The notes beneath the pieces are model-generated. The model saw nothing but the letters and a program-made list of their open reading frames with translations, had not been told where the DNA came from and made no database searches. From the NCBI RefSeq assembly GCF_002368095.1, contig NZ_AP018227.1, positions 3,967,796 to 4,031,795 on the forward strand: 64,000 nucleotides of DNA, in the 5' to 3' direction. Positions 1 through 9,002 of this stretch are shown piece after piece. Made by a program: the position numbers and the translations under genes. The stretch is from Calothrix parasitica NIES-267. GTDB lineage: Bacteria; Cyanobacteriota; Cyanobacteriia; Cyanobacteriales; Nostocaceae. Each line of letters begins with the position of its first letter. The stretch's first letter is position 1.

Positions 1-45
1 AAATATTCTTTACTTTTAATCTAAAAGATAAAATCTAAAATCTTA

Positions 46-1683
46 CTATTGCTCGCTTTCAACTTTTAATTCTTCAGTACTAACTCCTGACTCTTCACTT
101 TCAACTTCTAACTTCTCATTCTTAGGTTCTGACTCCTCACTCTTAACTTCTAACTCTTGAGTACTAACTCCTAACTCCTCACTTTCAACTTCTAATTCTT
201 CAGTTCTAAGGGTTACCTGTTCCCCATTTTGATAAACTTGATGTCCTTTAATTTCTACACCTTTTTCTTCTAAGGTCTTTTTCCAACCTTTAAGGGTGCC
301 GATTTCGCTGGGATTTTCATATAATCCAGATTGAACTTCGATTTGGGTCAGTTGAGCAAATTCTTCGTAGAGCGGGTAACTAGAAGTTACGAATGTTTCT
401 TTTCGATGCAATATTGGCGGATTTTCTCTTGTAGAGTAATCCCCGCGAGTTATTTTGAATGTCTGTAAATCGATTACGATGGCGGATTTTAATGCTGGAT
501 GGGGGTCGGTGTCGAAGTCGGGGTAATACAGATAAGAAATTTTCGGTTCGCTGTTGTGAAGTTTGATGAGTGTTGTTTCTTCGGGTCTTCCAAATACGCG
601 ACTGGCACAACCTTCGTAGATTCGCAATTGTGGTTCTAGTTCGCTCAATGAGTTGATATGGACGTAAAGAGCGCTGGGGGTATATTTTCCAATTTTACTT
701 TTTTGGCAGGCTAATCTAACTATATTTTCGACACCCAAACTAAATAATTTTTGGTCTGCGACTTCACAAGCATCCCGATATGAACCGAAAAAGGCTTTAA
801 TATCATGGCGGAGTTCTTCAGGTAGCTCTGAGAATCTGGGACGCTCTTCCCGAAACTGCACTAAAGCTAGATAAACTTGAATATCAAGAGAACGACGGTA
901 AGCAATCGCATCCCATTCGGCTTCGTCTGTTGCTCGCAATATTACTTTAAAAGCACTTCGGATACTAGTAAATTCCAGCAGTAGTTTTGATTCGTCATCC
1001 CATCGTAATTCTCCTGAAACGGGTAGTCTACCGCGTTTTGTATAAAATTTAATTAATGGTGCTAATTGTTCTTTGCACTCTTCATATTTTTTAGTAGCAA
1101 GAATAATTCTTGGTGCAATTACGCGGGAACGATAGCACTCGACGCGAAAGTTTTCTTTTTCCTCGTCGTCGCGAAATACGAAGTAAATACCCAAAGCGAC
1201 GGGTACCGCGTCAACTTCTAAGGTGTTATCTATATATTGCTTGAGTTCTCCCTGTTCGTAATATTTCTGAAAGGTATTGCGACGAGTTACCACCCCATCC
1301 CCATAAGCCAATTGATTTTTGCTGCTAATAGCGTTTACTAATACTTGAGCGGCGACAATTAATACTTGGCCTGCTAATTTCCACGCGTTTTTAAGACTTT
1401 CAACCCGCTCTTCGGTATCTTCAATAACGTTGAGGACATAACCCAAATTAACCACATCGGCAGATACTAAAGGCGCATCGGGATTATAATAAGGGTCCCA
1501 ACCCGCGCTTTTAATCTCCATATCTGTCAATCTTTTGATATCTTCACCAAATCCACATCCATAATCAAAAAACGTCGCTTCTTTATTAATAATGTCAAAT
1601 TCGACTGCCAATTTCGTCGGACGAGATAAGTCTGTGCGGTGAATTGCTGCTTTGTGGCGTTCAATGGCTAAATCTTCCAACAT
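46..1683 (-). CDS. DNA phosphorothioation-associated putative methyltransferase
   Basis: 545 residues. The N-terminus carries a class I SAM-methyltransferase-like motif, FFDYGCGFGEDIKRL at about residues 38-52 (motif I DxGCGxG), then a DVVNLGYVLNVIED stretch where such enzymes have motif IV. The rest matches my memory of the long family found beside dnd genes, annotated as DNA phosphorothioation-associated putative methyltransferase. Its substrate is not established. It is last in the minus-strand series dndC-dndD-dndE, 259 bp after dndE, so probably co-transcribed. The last 51 residues are a Glu/Ser-rich tail of about 3.6 copies of a 14-residue repeat that looks like translated intergenic tandem repeat, and it is unlikely to be part of the core fold. 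The start at 1683 gives MLEDLAIERHK, a natural N-terminus directly before the conserved region. Confidence 0.8.
   Translation of the reverse strand: MLEDLAIERHKAAIHRTDLSRPTKLAVEFDIINKEATFFDYGCGFGEDIKRLTDMEIKSAGWDPYYNPDAPLVSADVVNLGYVLNVIEDTEERVESLKNAWKLAGQVLIVAAQVLVNAISSKNQLAYGDGVVTRRNTFQKYYEQGELKQYIDNTLEVDAVPVALGIYFVFRDDEEKENFRVECYRSRVIAPRIILATKKYEECKEQLAPLIKFYTKRGRLPVSGELRWDDESKLLLEFTSIRSAFKVILRATDEAEWDAIAYRRSLDIQVYLALVQFREERPRFSELPEELRHDIKAFFGSYRDACEVADQKLFSLGVENIVRLACQKSKIGKYTPSALYVHINSLSELEPQLRIYEGCASRVFGRPEETTLIKLHNSEPKISYLYYPDFDTDPHPALKSAIVIDLQTFKITRGDYSTRENPPILHRKETFVTSSYPLYEEFAQLTQIEVQSGLYENPSEIGTLKGWKKTLEEKGVEIKGHQVYQNGEQVTLRTEELEVESEELGVSTQELEVKSEESEPKNEKLEVESEESGVSTEELKVESEQ
49..201 (-). 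repeat. In-frame 42-bp (14-residue) tandem repeat ending the methyltransferase gene
   Basis: On the coding strand the DNA is built from GAGTTAG/GAAGTTA-like heptamers. Translated, it reads EELEVESEELGVST, QELEVKSEESEPKN, EKLEVESEESGVST and a partial EELKVESEQ. The unit is 42 bp, six times seven, so the frame is kept. The same GGAGTTA heptamer occurs untranslated at many intergenic sites in this window (for example 37021-37040 and 63801-63830). Confidence 0.85.
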
Positions 1684-1798
1684 AAGACAAATCCAATTAG
1701 CAATTGGGATTTATTATCTCATATAAGAGGAAGTAGGTTAAAGGTCAAAGGTTAAAGGTTATTAAATTTTTCTTTTCCCCTTTTCTCCCAAATTTCAA

Positions 1799-1866
1799 AG
1801 AAACCCGGTTTCTAGTCGCGAGAATATGATTCTCTTGTTGTGAAATCGCAAAGGAACCGGGTTTCT
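1799..1866. repeat. Inverted repeat, GAAACCCGGTT family
   Basis: AGAAACCCGGTT at about 1799-1810 pairs with AACCGGGTTTCT at about 1855-1866, leaving a roughly 44-nt loop. It lies between dndE and the methyltransferase gene. A tighter version of the same GAAACCCG/CGGGTTTC stem occurs at 59349-59381. It may act as a weak transcript-processing or attenuation element, but no U-run follows on the minus strand. Confidence 0.5.
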
Positions 1867-1869
1867 GAC

Positions 1870-1949
1870 TGTTAACTGATAACTGATAACTGATAACTGA
1901 TAACTGATAACTGTTAACTGATAACTGTTAACTGATAACTGTTCACTGT
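1870..1949. repeat. Short tandem repeat, ATAACTG heptamer
   Basis: About eleven copies of ATAACTG with GTTAACTG variants fill the gap between dndE and the methyltransferase gene and reach the dndE stop codon. This is the short tandemly repeated repetitive (STRR) type known from heterocystous cyanobacteria. Confidence 0.85.
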
Positions 1950-2332
1950 TTTTCTGCTGCTAATTCAATCAAGTCTTCAATTTTCTTAATATTTGGGTCT
2001 CCTGCTAAATAGCCGATACCGCGATGTAGATGCAAGCGAAATTGAGTAATTAGGGTTTCTTTATCGGTTCCCAAACCGTCGTTGTAACAGCGTTGTTTGA
2101 GAGCTAAGAGGAGCATCTCGGACATTTCACCTCCAAAAACTCGCCATGCTAATTCGACGTTACTATCTTGGGGGATTGGTACGGGTGAAGGAATTGTTTT
2201 TTCTGCAAGAGAACGACAAAACCCCCAGCGACATAGGATGTTCCACTGGTCAATTTTCGTAAAACGTCTGAGCTTTACAAGTTGGTCTTTAGCTGTTTGA
2301 GATAAGCGGATGCGTTCGATTGGAGATTCCAT
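1943..2332 (-). CDS. dndE: DNA sulfur modification protein DndE
   Basis: 129 residues, the usual size of DndE, a small protein needed for phosphorothioation that has been reported to bind nicked DNA. The N-terminus IERIRLSQTAKDQLVKLRR and the central FGGEMSEMLLLALKQRCYNDG match the family as I know it. The position directly after dndD (178 bp) is the canonical dndC-D-E order. The C-terminus ends in a lysine/glutamine tail (ELAAEKQ) where the coding strand runs into an STRR block, so the last few codons may be repeat-derived. The start ATG at 2332 sits just after a TTTTGGA repeat tract. Confidence 0.88.
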   Translation of the reverse strand: MESPIERIRLSQTAKDQLVKLRRFTKIDQWNILCRWGFCRSLAEKTIPSPVPIPQDSNVELAWRVFGGEMSEMLLLALKQRCYNDGLGTDKETLITQFRLHLHRGIGYLAGDPNIKKIEDLIELAAEKQ

Positions 2333-2340
2333 TTTGTAAT

Positions 2341-2372
2341 TTTGGATTTTGGATTTTGGATTTTGGATTTTA
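2341..2372. repeat. Short tandem repeat, TTTTGGA heptamer
   Basis: Four or more perfect TTTTGGA units between dndD and dndE, followed by GTTAGGA units at about 2377-2400. The same heptamer reappears at 6368-6404 and 26036-26075 and, in reverse complement, at 46321-46370. Confidence 0.8.
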
Positions 2373-2510
2373 GAAAGTTAGGAGTTAGGAGTTAGGAATT
2401 AGGGAGATGGGGGAGATGGGGGAGAGAAATAATTAGAACTTTTTGGGTTAGTGAGTATTATTTTCCCATGCCCGATTCCCAATGCTCAATGCCCAATTAC
2501 CAATTACCAA

Positions 2511-4496
2511 TTACCAAAAGTATCCCGCTTCTACGGTTGTTTGACGGGTGTCTTGGGAGTATTGAAGCAGATATTCGCGGGCTATGGCTTCGTTTTTTCG
2601 CAGGGTTTTTACTTCTTTTTGGGCGATTTCGGTATCGGTGGAAAGCAATATTACTTGATGCGATGCTGATGGGAAGTATCTTTCTATGAGGTTGCTACGA
2701 TGGGAGGAATCTAAGCGTCCTAATGGGGTGTCGATGGCTACGGGTAAGCGGTGTCCGGAGACTCGCGCTAGTCCCCAGAGAAATGCTATTGCTAGCAGTT
2801 GCTTTTCTCCTGCTGATAGACGATGTTTGTCTACTGGTTGGGAATTTAAGTCGTATAGAGAGAGGCTAAAGGTGTTTGTATCTATAACGATACGGTGTAC
2901 TAAGTCGGATTTGTGGAGCAGGTAGCGGAAGCATTCTGTAACTTCGTTTTCTAATTTATTTAGTTTTCTTAGGGTAAGTCGTTCGCGAAATAGTTTTAAA
3001 GTTTCTTGTACTCTTGTGGATGCATCTATAATATTTTCTTTGCTGTTTCGCTGAATGGTTTTGACGCTATATTCGGTTAAGTCTTTTTTGAGTTTATCAA
3101 TTTCAGTCTGTAGTTCTATTAAGCGACGAGTTACTGTTTCGCAATTACTTTTTAAATCGGTAACTTTCTCTTGTGCTTCTTTAACTAAATCTACTAATTT
3201 TTGATAATCTTCTGGTGCTGCTGCGGCTTGTATTTGTCTTTCTAATGAAATAATATCTTCTTCTTTATTTGTTAGCTGCTTTAACTGTTGTGTTGCATTA
3301 TTTTTAGCGTTTTGCAAGTAATAAAGTATATTTCCGGCTTTACTCAAAGTTTCTGCATCTGCTTGTAACCAAAGTTTTTCTTGTAAGGATGCATTTCTTG
3401 TATCTAGGTCTTCGTCTAAAAAGGTTTTGATTTGAGCAAATTTATTTTTGGCAATATTGAGTTGATTAATCAGATTTAATAACCGCTCATCTCTTTCAAC
3501 TAATACGTCTCTCGCTACTTGCTGCTGTTGAATTTTTAATTCTGCTTCACCTCTTTGTTGAGCTTGATTTAATAAAGGTTCAATTAATGCAACTGGTAAA
3601 ATTCCCGCAGCTAAATCGCACATTTCTTGACGGATATTGTCTACTTCTTTAGTTTTTTCTATTTTCTGCTGCTCTAATTGACTGCTTTCTGAAGCAATTT
3701 TTCCACCTTCACTCAGAAATTTATCAAAAGCTTCTTGCTGATTTTTTTCTGCTTGTTTTAAAAATTCTAATTCTTGCTTCTCAACTTCTTTAGTTTCTTC
3801 GTATTCCTCCTGTAATTCTGTAAGCTGCTTTTCTATTTCTTCTAAATTAGCCAATTCTTTTGAATCAGCTAATTCCTTGCGCTTGCGATTAACTAAAATT
3901 TCTAAATCAACAGTCAAGCGCTCGGCTAATTCCAAACCTAAAAGAGCGCGAATTGCTTCAACTACAACTGTAGGTGGCTGTTCTTGTTCTGCTAATTCTT
4001 TAACTTGCTCTCCATCAAACAGAAATAAATTAGAAATTCCTAAAGGTAAAAGGTTTTCAATATATTCATCCCAAATATTAACTAACCCTTCATCCAGCCA
4101 TTCATCATTTTCACGAATATCTAAAATACCCAAATGGTCTTTACCATCTTTAGGATTTTTTCCCCAAGTTCTAACAATACGATATCTTGCAGGTTTATCG
4201 TTTTCAATATGTTCAAAAGCTAACTCAACGCGAGTTTTATCTACAGGAGATTTATGAGTATTAATGCACTGATTGAGAAAATCACTGTAGCTCAAATTTC
4301 CGCGAGTCGAACATTGAGCGCGATGTCCATAAAGAGCAAGACGAATCGCATCCATAAAAGTTGTTTTTCCCCCACCATTCATACCTCCTAAAAGAACAAT
4401 CGGGTAAGGATTATCATCATTTTTTGGTTCTAAATTTACTACCTGACGACCGCGATAAGGACCAAAGTTTTCTAAAACAAGTTCTAAAAATATCAT
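2511..4496 (-). CDS. dndD: DNA sulfur modification protein DndD (SMC/Rad50-like ATPase)
   Basis: 661 residues, typical of DndD, an ATPase thought to open or nick DNA for sulfur insertion by DndC. Residues 37-45 are the Walker A loop GGMNGGGKT. Residues of about 200-480 are long, charged and heptad-like (coiled coil). The C-terminal ABC signature LSAGEKQ starts near residue 560, and Walker B PVAIDTPLGRLD follows near 585. This is the split ATPase layout of Rad50/SMC proteins. No CxxC zinc hook is seen in the coiled coil. It lies 275 bp downstream of dndC with a repeat-containing gap, so it is probably in the same transcript. The last residues GYFW are encoded within an AATTACC repeat edge. Confidence 0.92.
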   Translation of the reverse strand: MIFLELVLENFGPYRGRQVVNLEPKNDDNPYPIVLLGGMNGGGKTTFMDAIRLALYGHRAQCSTRGNLSYSDFLNQCINTHKSPVDKTRVELAFEHIENDKPARYRIVRTWGKNPKDGKDHLGILDIRENDEWLDEGLVNIWDEYIENLLPLGISNLFLFDGEQVKELAEQEQPPTVVVEAIRALLGLELAERLTVDLEILVNRKRKELADSKELANLEEIEKQLTELQEEYEETKEVEKQELEFLKQAEKNQQEAFDKFLSEGGKIASESSQLEQQKIEKTKEVDNIRQEMCDLAAGILPVALIEPLLNQAQQRGEAELKIQQQQVARDVLVERDERLLNLINQLNIAKNKFAQIKTFLDEDLDTRNASLQEKLWLQADAETLSKAGNILYYLQNAKNNATQQLKQLTNKEEDIISLERQIQAAAAPEDYQKLVDLVKEAQEKVTDLKSNCETVTRRLIELQTEIDKLKKDLTEYSVKTIQRNSKENIIDASTRVQETLKLFRERLTLRKLNKLENEVTECFRYLLHKSDLVHRIVIDTNTFSLSLYDLNSQPVDKHRLSAGEKQLLAIAFLWGLARVSGHRLPVAIDTPLGRLDSSHRSNLIERYFPSASHQVILLSTDTEIAQKEVKTLRKNEAIAREYLLQYSQDTRQTTVEAGYFW

Positions 4497-4771
4497 ATTC
4501 AGTGAACAGTGAACAGTGAGCAGTTATCAGTTAAATAGAATAATTTTTCAGCGATTTTAGATATTCATTTTATTGCGTCTTAGGTAAATAATTCTCATAT
4601 ATTGATTAATTGATTAAGTAACAACATGTTATGTAATTAAAATTTTCTGGATAATTTGTCAATTTTTATCAGTAAAGAATTACATCATATATCATATAAT
4701 TTGAGTATTGATTTTTTAGAAAATAATTATTAAATTGTGAGTGATACTGATGACTGCTCACTGCTCACTGT

Positions 4772-6367
4772 TCACTGTTTCTTAAATTTCCTAGCTGCCC
4801 AACTTTTGGGTTTTTCTTCCACTTTCTCTGTACTAACATCACCCAAGGTTAACTGTTTTACTTTATCGACATCACCTTCACCAGCAGCATTTTTTAAGTC
4901 GCGTTTGAAGTGAGCATTTTTAATTGCTTCTTCTGGATTTCGCGAACTCATTTCAAAACATTTTGCTAATGCATCATAGATTCCGACACGACGAGTTTTT
5001 TTACGATATTGACGTTCGGTATCTAATAAATTCGCCATCAATTCTAAATGCATCGGGTCGTTTTCACAGATTTCTTCCAATACGGCCCATTCATCGCTTC
5101 CCAATAAACTGTAACCAGCACCGGGACGAGGGTCAATAAATTTTTCGCCTGTCACTTCTTCATAAATCCGAGGTAAACTATCATCAAATTCGTGTCTTTC
5201 TTCTAACCAAATGCGGCGAATTTCGCTCATTTCTTCTAAGGTAATTAGCGTGATGTCGCGCATATTTTCTGGTGCTGTACGACGTAGTTCTTGCTCCATT
5301 TCTAATAGTTCTCTTAACCATTCTTCCCTGGCTTTTTTAACATAGGGACCGGGAATTGGTTCGATAGATATTTCTTCGTCTGGTATATTACGTTCGTATA
5401 ATTGAACGTTACCGTTTCTGCGGCGAAAATCTCTTCTTTCGCGGTTTTCTCCTGCGTCTAATTTGCGACGAAAATCGAGAATTGGCTGCAACCATTCTTT
5501 CTCTTCGTCGTTTTGAATCATCGCTGAAAGAGATGTATCTTCACTCACTAAAGTACATACCCAGCAACCAAAACGAGAACTACCGCAACTCGGTGTAGAT
5601 GTATCCACAACCAAGGGACATTCGTTATCCGCTGTCGCTCCTCTATACATCGCAAATAAATCCTTGTTACTGTATCCCCAAGGATTATCCCACTGCATCA
5701 AATACATCCAAACTTCATCAGTTCGCCAATCTTCTATAGCACTATAAACTAAAGAATTTGGCAAGTTCATATTGGGACTAAGACGCTCTCGAACCCGGTG
5801 CTTTTCCCATTTTTTCATTCGTTCTGCGCGTTTTTTACTTTCAGCTTTGCGAATTCCTAAAAGCAGAATTGCTTCACCGTTGGTACGAATCACATCGCGA
5901 ATAAATCTGTTGGATGGACTAATTTTCAAACGTTCGGTACACCAGCGAAATTTTTGTTTTGGTGCTGGATAACCTTTACCAATAAAACCTACCCAAAAAG
6001 TTTCTTTGAGGTCTGGTTGTAATAAATGAGGTTCAAATGGTAATTCTTTTTCTTCTGCTGCAATTTTGATTTGCTGTAGAGATTTACGCACCCAGGCTGA
6101 AACGTAGGGATTTTCTACTAGCGTATCCGTTGTAATCACGTGTATTGTTTTAGTCCGCTTTTCGGGAGGAAGAGCCGAAATTGCATTCCAAACCAGTTGT
6201 AAAGTAGCAGTAGAATCCTTACCACCGGAATATCCCACAACCCAAGGAATTTCATCCAAGCAGTATAATTCTCGAATTTCTTCACTCAGATATTCGATAT
6301 TCTCTACGAATTCAGCAACGGTTCGCTGGTCTTGATTTTTACTTCCTGATTCTTGGGCTAGGGTCAT
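4772..6367 (-). CDS. dndC: DNA phosphorothioation sulfurtransferase DndC
   Basis: 531 residues. DndC is a PAPS-reductase/ATP-pyrophosphatase family protein with an Fe-S cluster that, in known systems, activates the DNA backbone and passes sulfur from the cysteine desulfurase DndA/IscS. The PP-loop SGGKDST is at residues 47-53. Candidate cluster cysteines are seen in RWCTERLK, NECPLVVDTSTPSCG and GCWVCTLV. It is the first gene of the minus-strand dnd series and is divergent from dndB. The C-terminus is lysine-rich (SWAARKFKKQ). No dndA is visible, so a housekeeping IscS or SufS elsewhere would have to supply sulfur. Confidence 0.93.
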   Translation of the reverse strand: MTLAQESGSKNQDQRTVAEFVENIEYLSEEIRELYCLDEIPWVVGYSGGKDSTATLQLVWNAISALPPEKRTKTIHVITTDTLVENPYVSAWVRKSLQQIKIAAEEKELPFEPHLLQPDLKETFWVGFIGKGYPAPKQKFRWCTERLKISPSNRFIRDVIRTNGEAILLLGIRKAESKKRAERMKKWEKHRVRERLSPNMNLPNSLVYSAIEDWRTDEVWMYLMQWDNPWGYSNKDLFAMYRGATADNECPLVVDTSTPSCGSSRFGCWVCTLVSEDTSLSAMIQNDEEKEWLQPILDFRRKLDAGENRERRDFRRRNGNVQLYERNIPDEEISIEPIPGPYVKKAREEWLRELLEMEQELRRTAPENMRDITLITLEEMSEIRRIWLEERHEFDDSLPRIYEEVTGEKFIDPRPGAGYSLLGSDEWAVLEEICENDPMHLELMANLLDTERQYRKKTRRVGIYDALAKCFEMSSRNPEEAIKNAHFKRDLKNAAGEGDVDKVKQLTLGDVSTEKVEEKPKSWAARKFKKQ

Positions 6368-6538
6368 TCGATTTTGGATTTTAGATTTTGGATTTTGGAT
6401 TTTGAAGAAGCTTGAGAATGTAGATTTTTTTCACCTCAAACTAAGCACCGATAGATTTTGAATTAGCCATGACCCACGCAGAGCGTGAGAATATAATCAA
6501 ATAATTGCCAAATATATAAATAATGGCAAGGACTAGTA

Positions 6539-6560
6539 TACATAAATTTGTACCAGTACA
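6539..6560. promoter_or_regulatory. Overlapping palindromes in the dndC-dndB divergent promoter region
   Basis: In the 286-bp gap, TACA-N6-TGTA (6539-6552) overlaps TGTAC-CA-GTACA (6549-6560). A separate CACGC-AGA-GCGTG hairpin lies at 6475-6487. Divergent dnd promoters are known to be repressed by DndB in Salmonella through TAC/GTA-type palindromes, so these are reasonable operator candidates. That link is inference. Confidence 0.4.
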
Positions 6561-6653
6561 GGTTTTTAAAAACTTTTTTTTTGATATTTCTTTTTTTAAT
6601 CGTTTTTATATATAGTATTTGGATGCCGATATTTTGATTTTTTAAGATTCATT

Positions 6654-8228
6654 ATGAAAAAAAGTGCATCCGAACCAGCAGCCGTTACTAGCCAAGATAA
6701 AAAGAAATTTTCTACTTTATTAGCTAAATATCTTGGCGAAAATCAGCAGCTTTTAGTCCAAAAAACGCAAATGGGTGGAACTGAGGCTTATGTAGGTTCT
6801 GTGACTTTGGAATGGTTCGCTAGTCAGGTTCGGTTTGCATCTTTTTTACCGCTATTACGAAATAAGTATAATCCCGATACTGACAATATCGAAATTGACG
6901 CTTCAAGTATAGATGATATCCAACAACGTCCGTTAGATTGGTCGCGACAAGCACCTTTAGTTCAGTATTTAGCAGCAAGAAAAAATCATAAATTTCCTGC
7001 CATATTAGCTGTTATTAGTCAGCCTTGGGTTGATAATTCTAAAGCATCTGAATGGGACAGTAAAGGACGAGCTAAAAAATCGACTACTGATTTTACGACT
7101 TTAGATGATGATGGTAAATTAGGTTTGCTCGATATTTCTGAAGAAAATGTAACTATTTATGCATTAGATGGTCAGCATAGATTAATGGCGGTACAGGGTT
7201 TGATGGAAATACTAGAAAATGGTAAATTACCGCGTTACAAGAAGGATAAAGCCGCTTCTAACAATTTTATCACCATTACCGATTTAATAGACAAGTACCA
7301 AGTTGAAGCCGAATATTTAGAACAATTACCCCAAGAAAAAATCGGTATTGAATTTATTTGTGCGGTAGCAGAAAGGGAAACTCGCGAATCAGCAAGACGT
7401 AGGGTCAGGTCAATTTTTGTACATGTAAACTTGATGGCTGTACCCTTGAGTAAAGGACAATTAGCACAGCTAAATGAAGATGATGGTTTTTCGATTGTTG
7501 CCAGAAAAATAGCTGTTAGTCACCCACTTTTAGAACAGCGCGACGATAGGAAACCTCGCGTAAATTGGAATAGTGCTACTGTTGCAGTAAAGTCCACAGT
7601 TTTGACAACTTTGCAAGCTTTAAAAGAAATGTCTGAGCGTTATTTAGAACACAAATATCCTCATTGGAAACCCTTAGATAAAGGTTTAATTCCCATGCGA
7701 CCGGAGGATGAAGAATTAGAGTCAGCAACAGAAGATTTTAATGAGTTATTTGATAATTTAGCTATATTACCAAGCTATAAACTTTTAGAACATGAAGACA
7801 CCCCAATGTTTCGGAGATTTAGCTTTGAAAAAGATGGAGGGGAAGGTAATATCTTATTTCGTCCCGTTGGTCAAATGGCTTTAGCCAAAGCTTTAGGTAT
7901 CTTAATATTTCAAAAAGGTTTTTCTATAGAGGAAATTTTTGAAAAGTTAAGAAAATTTGATAGTAAAGGTGGATTTAGCGGAATAGATTTTCCTAAATCA
8001 CTTTGGTATGGAGTTTTATATGATGCAAATCGCAAGCGGATATTAGTTGCTGGAAAAGAATTAGCAACTCGGTTAATAGTTTATATTTTAGGTGGAGTAG
8101 AAGACAAAATAGAAAGAGCAGAATTGAGAAAAGATTTAGCGAAAGCGAGAACTTTTGAAGATAAAACTGTGGATTTTAAAGGTAAGTTTGTGGAACCGAA
8201 GAAGGTGGGGTTGCCGAGTGTTTTGTGA
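6654..8228 (+). CDS. dndB: DndB-like DGQHR-domain protein
   Basis: 524 residues, transcribed away from dndC. The family signature DGQHR is at residues 172-176 within IYALDGQHRLMAVQGL, followed by ERETRESARRRVRSIFVHVN, which is typical of DndB/DGQHR proteins. In Salmonella, DndB represses the dnd operon and tunes phosphorothioation. It is longer than many DndB proteins (about 350-400 residues). The extra length lies between the motif and the C-terminus and contains a well-conserved-looking FRPVGQMALAKALGIL segment. The ATG at 6654 follows an AT-rich leader. The alternative is a generic DGQHR-domain protein, but the neighbours favour DndB. Confidence 0.85.
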   Translation: MKKSASEPAAVTSQDKKKFSTLLAKYLGENQQLLVQKTQMGGTEAYVGSVTLEWFASQVRFASFLPLLRNKYNPDTDNIEIDASSIDDIQQRPLDWSRQAPLVQYLAARKNHKFPAILAVISQPWVDNSKASEWDSKGRAKKSTTDFTTLDDDGKLGLLDISEENVTIYALDGQHRLMAVQGLMEILENGKLPRYKKDKAASNNFITITDLIDKYQVEAEYLEQLPQEKIGIEFICAVAERETRESARRRVRSIFVHVNLMAVPLSKGQLAQLNEDDGFSIVARKIAVSHPLLEQRDDRKPRVNWNSATVAVKSTVLTTLQALKEMSERYLEHKYPHWKPLDKGLIPMRPEDEELESATEDFNELFDNLAILPSYKLLEHEDTPMFRRFSFEKDGGEGNILFRPVGQMALAKALGILIFQKGFSIEEIFEKLRKFDSKGGFSGIDFPKSLWYGVLYDANRKRILVAGKELATRLIVYILGGVEDKIERAELRKDLAKARTFEDKTVDFKGKFVEPKKVGLPSVL

Positions 8229-8391
8229 TATTCGTAAATTACCTACAGACTGGAAGTCTGGGGCTACAGAAACAAAGTCCCTTCGGGTATCTCCTCCGGA
8301 GACGCTCCGCTAACACCACTCCGCTCAACGGAGGGATGACGACCCACGGGGGTGGGTTCACCACCTGCGTGGACTAGAAAGATTTAATAAT
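8229..8391. repeat. Cluster of small hairpins after dndB
   Basis: CAGAC-TGGAA-GTCTG at 8246-8260, then CTCCTCCGGAG, CCGCTCAACGG and a CCACGGGGGTGGG...CCACCTGCGTGG arrangement between convergent dndB and the DUF1877 gene. These resemble dispersed intergenic hairpins of filamentous cyanobacteria. A termination role is possible, but no U-run is seen. Confidence 0.45.
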
Positions 8392-8910
8392 TCAGCATAT
8401 GTATAGTAAAACGATTTCTCGGTTTTTAGCAGCTTCTTGAAAGAATTTAACTAAACCTAAGAAATGGTTGGTTAGATATTCTAATTCAGCTTCTCCACGT
8501 TCCCATACAAGTGTCGGGTAAATTTCGGCTTCAACGAGTTGTGAGGGATTGAATCTAGATTGAAATTCAGCTTTGGATATTTTACTGATTGTTTCTGAGA
8601 CTTCTTTTACTTCTGATGGATTGAGAAACCTTGCTGGTCCAAAATCAAAATCCGGATTTTCTGGATCACCTAATGGTGTACCACCCATTACTACATTTTC
8701 TAAAGGTGGTTGACCGCTAGCTATTGTACCAGTTAATAAAAAATGGATAGCGTGCCATGTTTTATCAATATCAAGATAGCTACCGTTTAATTCAGATATT
8801 TGGTCTGCTTCATAAGCAGGAAATAGAAAATCGTTAATAAGTTCTGGATGGTTTTGTAATTCGGTAAGTTTTTCTTGAGAGATACGTCTGTAATTTCCGG
8901 TCATTCCCAT
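8392..8910 (-). CDS. YfbM-like DUF1877 protein
   Basis: 172 residues, matching DUF1877: N-terminal MGMTGNYRRIS, a YLDIDKTWHAIHFLLTG core, then a PLGDPENPDFDFGPARFL segment and a C-terminal helix-rich part. The function of the family is unknown. It is soluble, with no signal peptide. It sits convergent with dndB and is transcribed toward it. It may be cargo within the defence island rather than part of the Dnd machinery. Confidence 0.75.
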   Translation of the reverse strand: MGMTGNYRRISQEKLTELQNHPELINDFLFPAYEADQISELNGSYLDIDKTWHAIHFLLTGTIASGQPPLENVVMGGTPLGDPENPDFDFGPARFLNPSEVKEVSETISKISKAEFQSRFNPSQLVEAEIYPTLVWERGEAELEYLTNHFLGLVKFFQEAAKNREIVLLYIC

Positions 8911-9002
8911 GATGATTTCTCCGATTGTTTTGGAAGATGCATGAAAACTACAAAAAAGCTTCCATAACAGGTTTGACTTTCGATAAATTTTTTAGGGTGT
9001 TT

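Noticed and set aside
1870-1949. CRISPR-like array
   Set aside because: The repeats are 7 bp and directly adjacent with no unique spacers; no cas genes are present.
3877-4257. Plus-strand open frame inside dndD
   Set aside because: Shadow frame with no ribosome binding site and atypical composition; dndD on the minus strand is certain.
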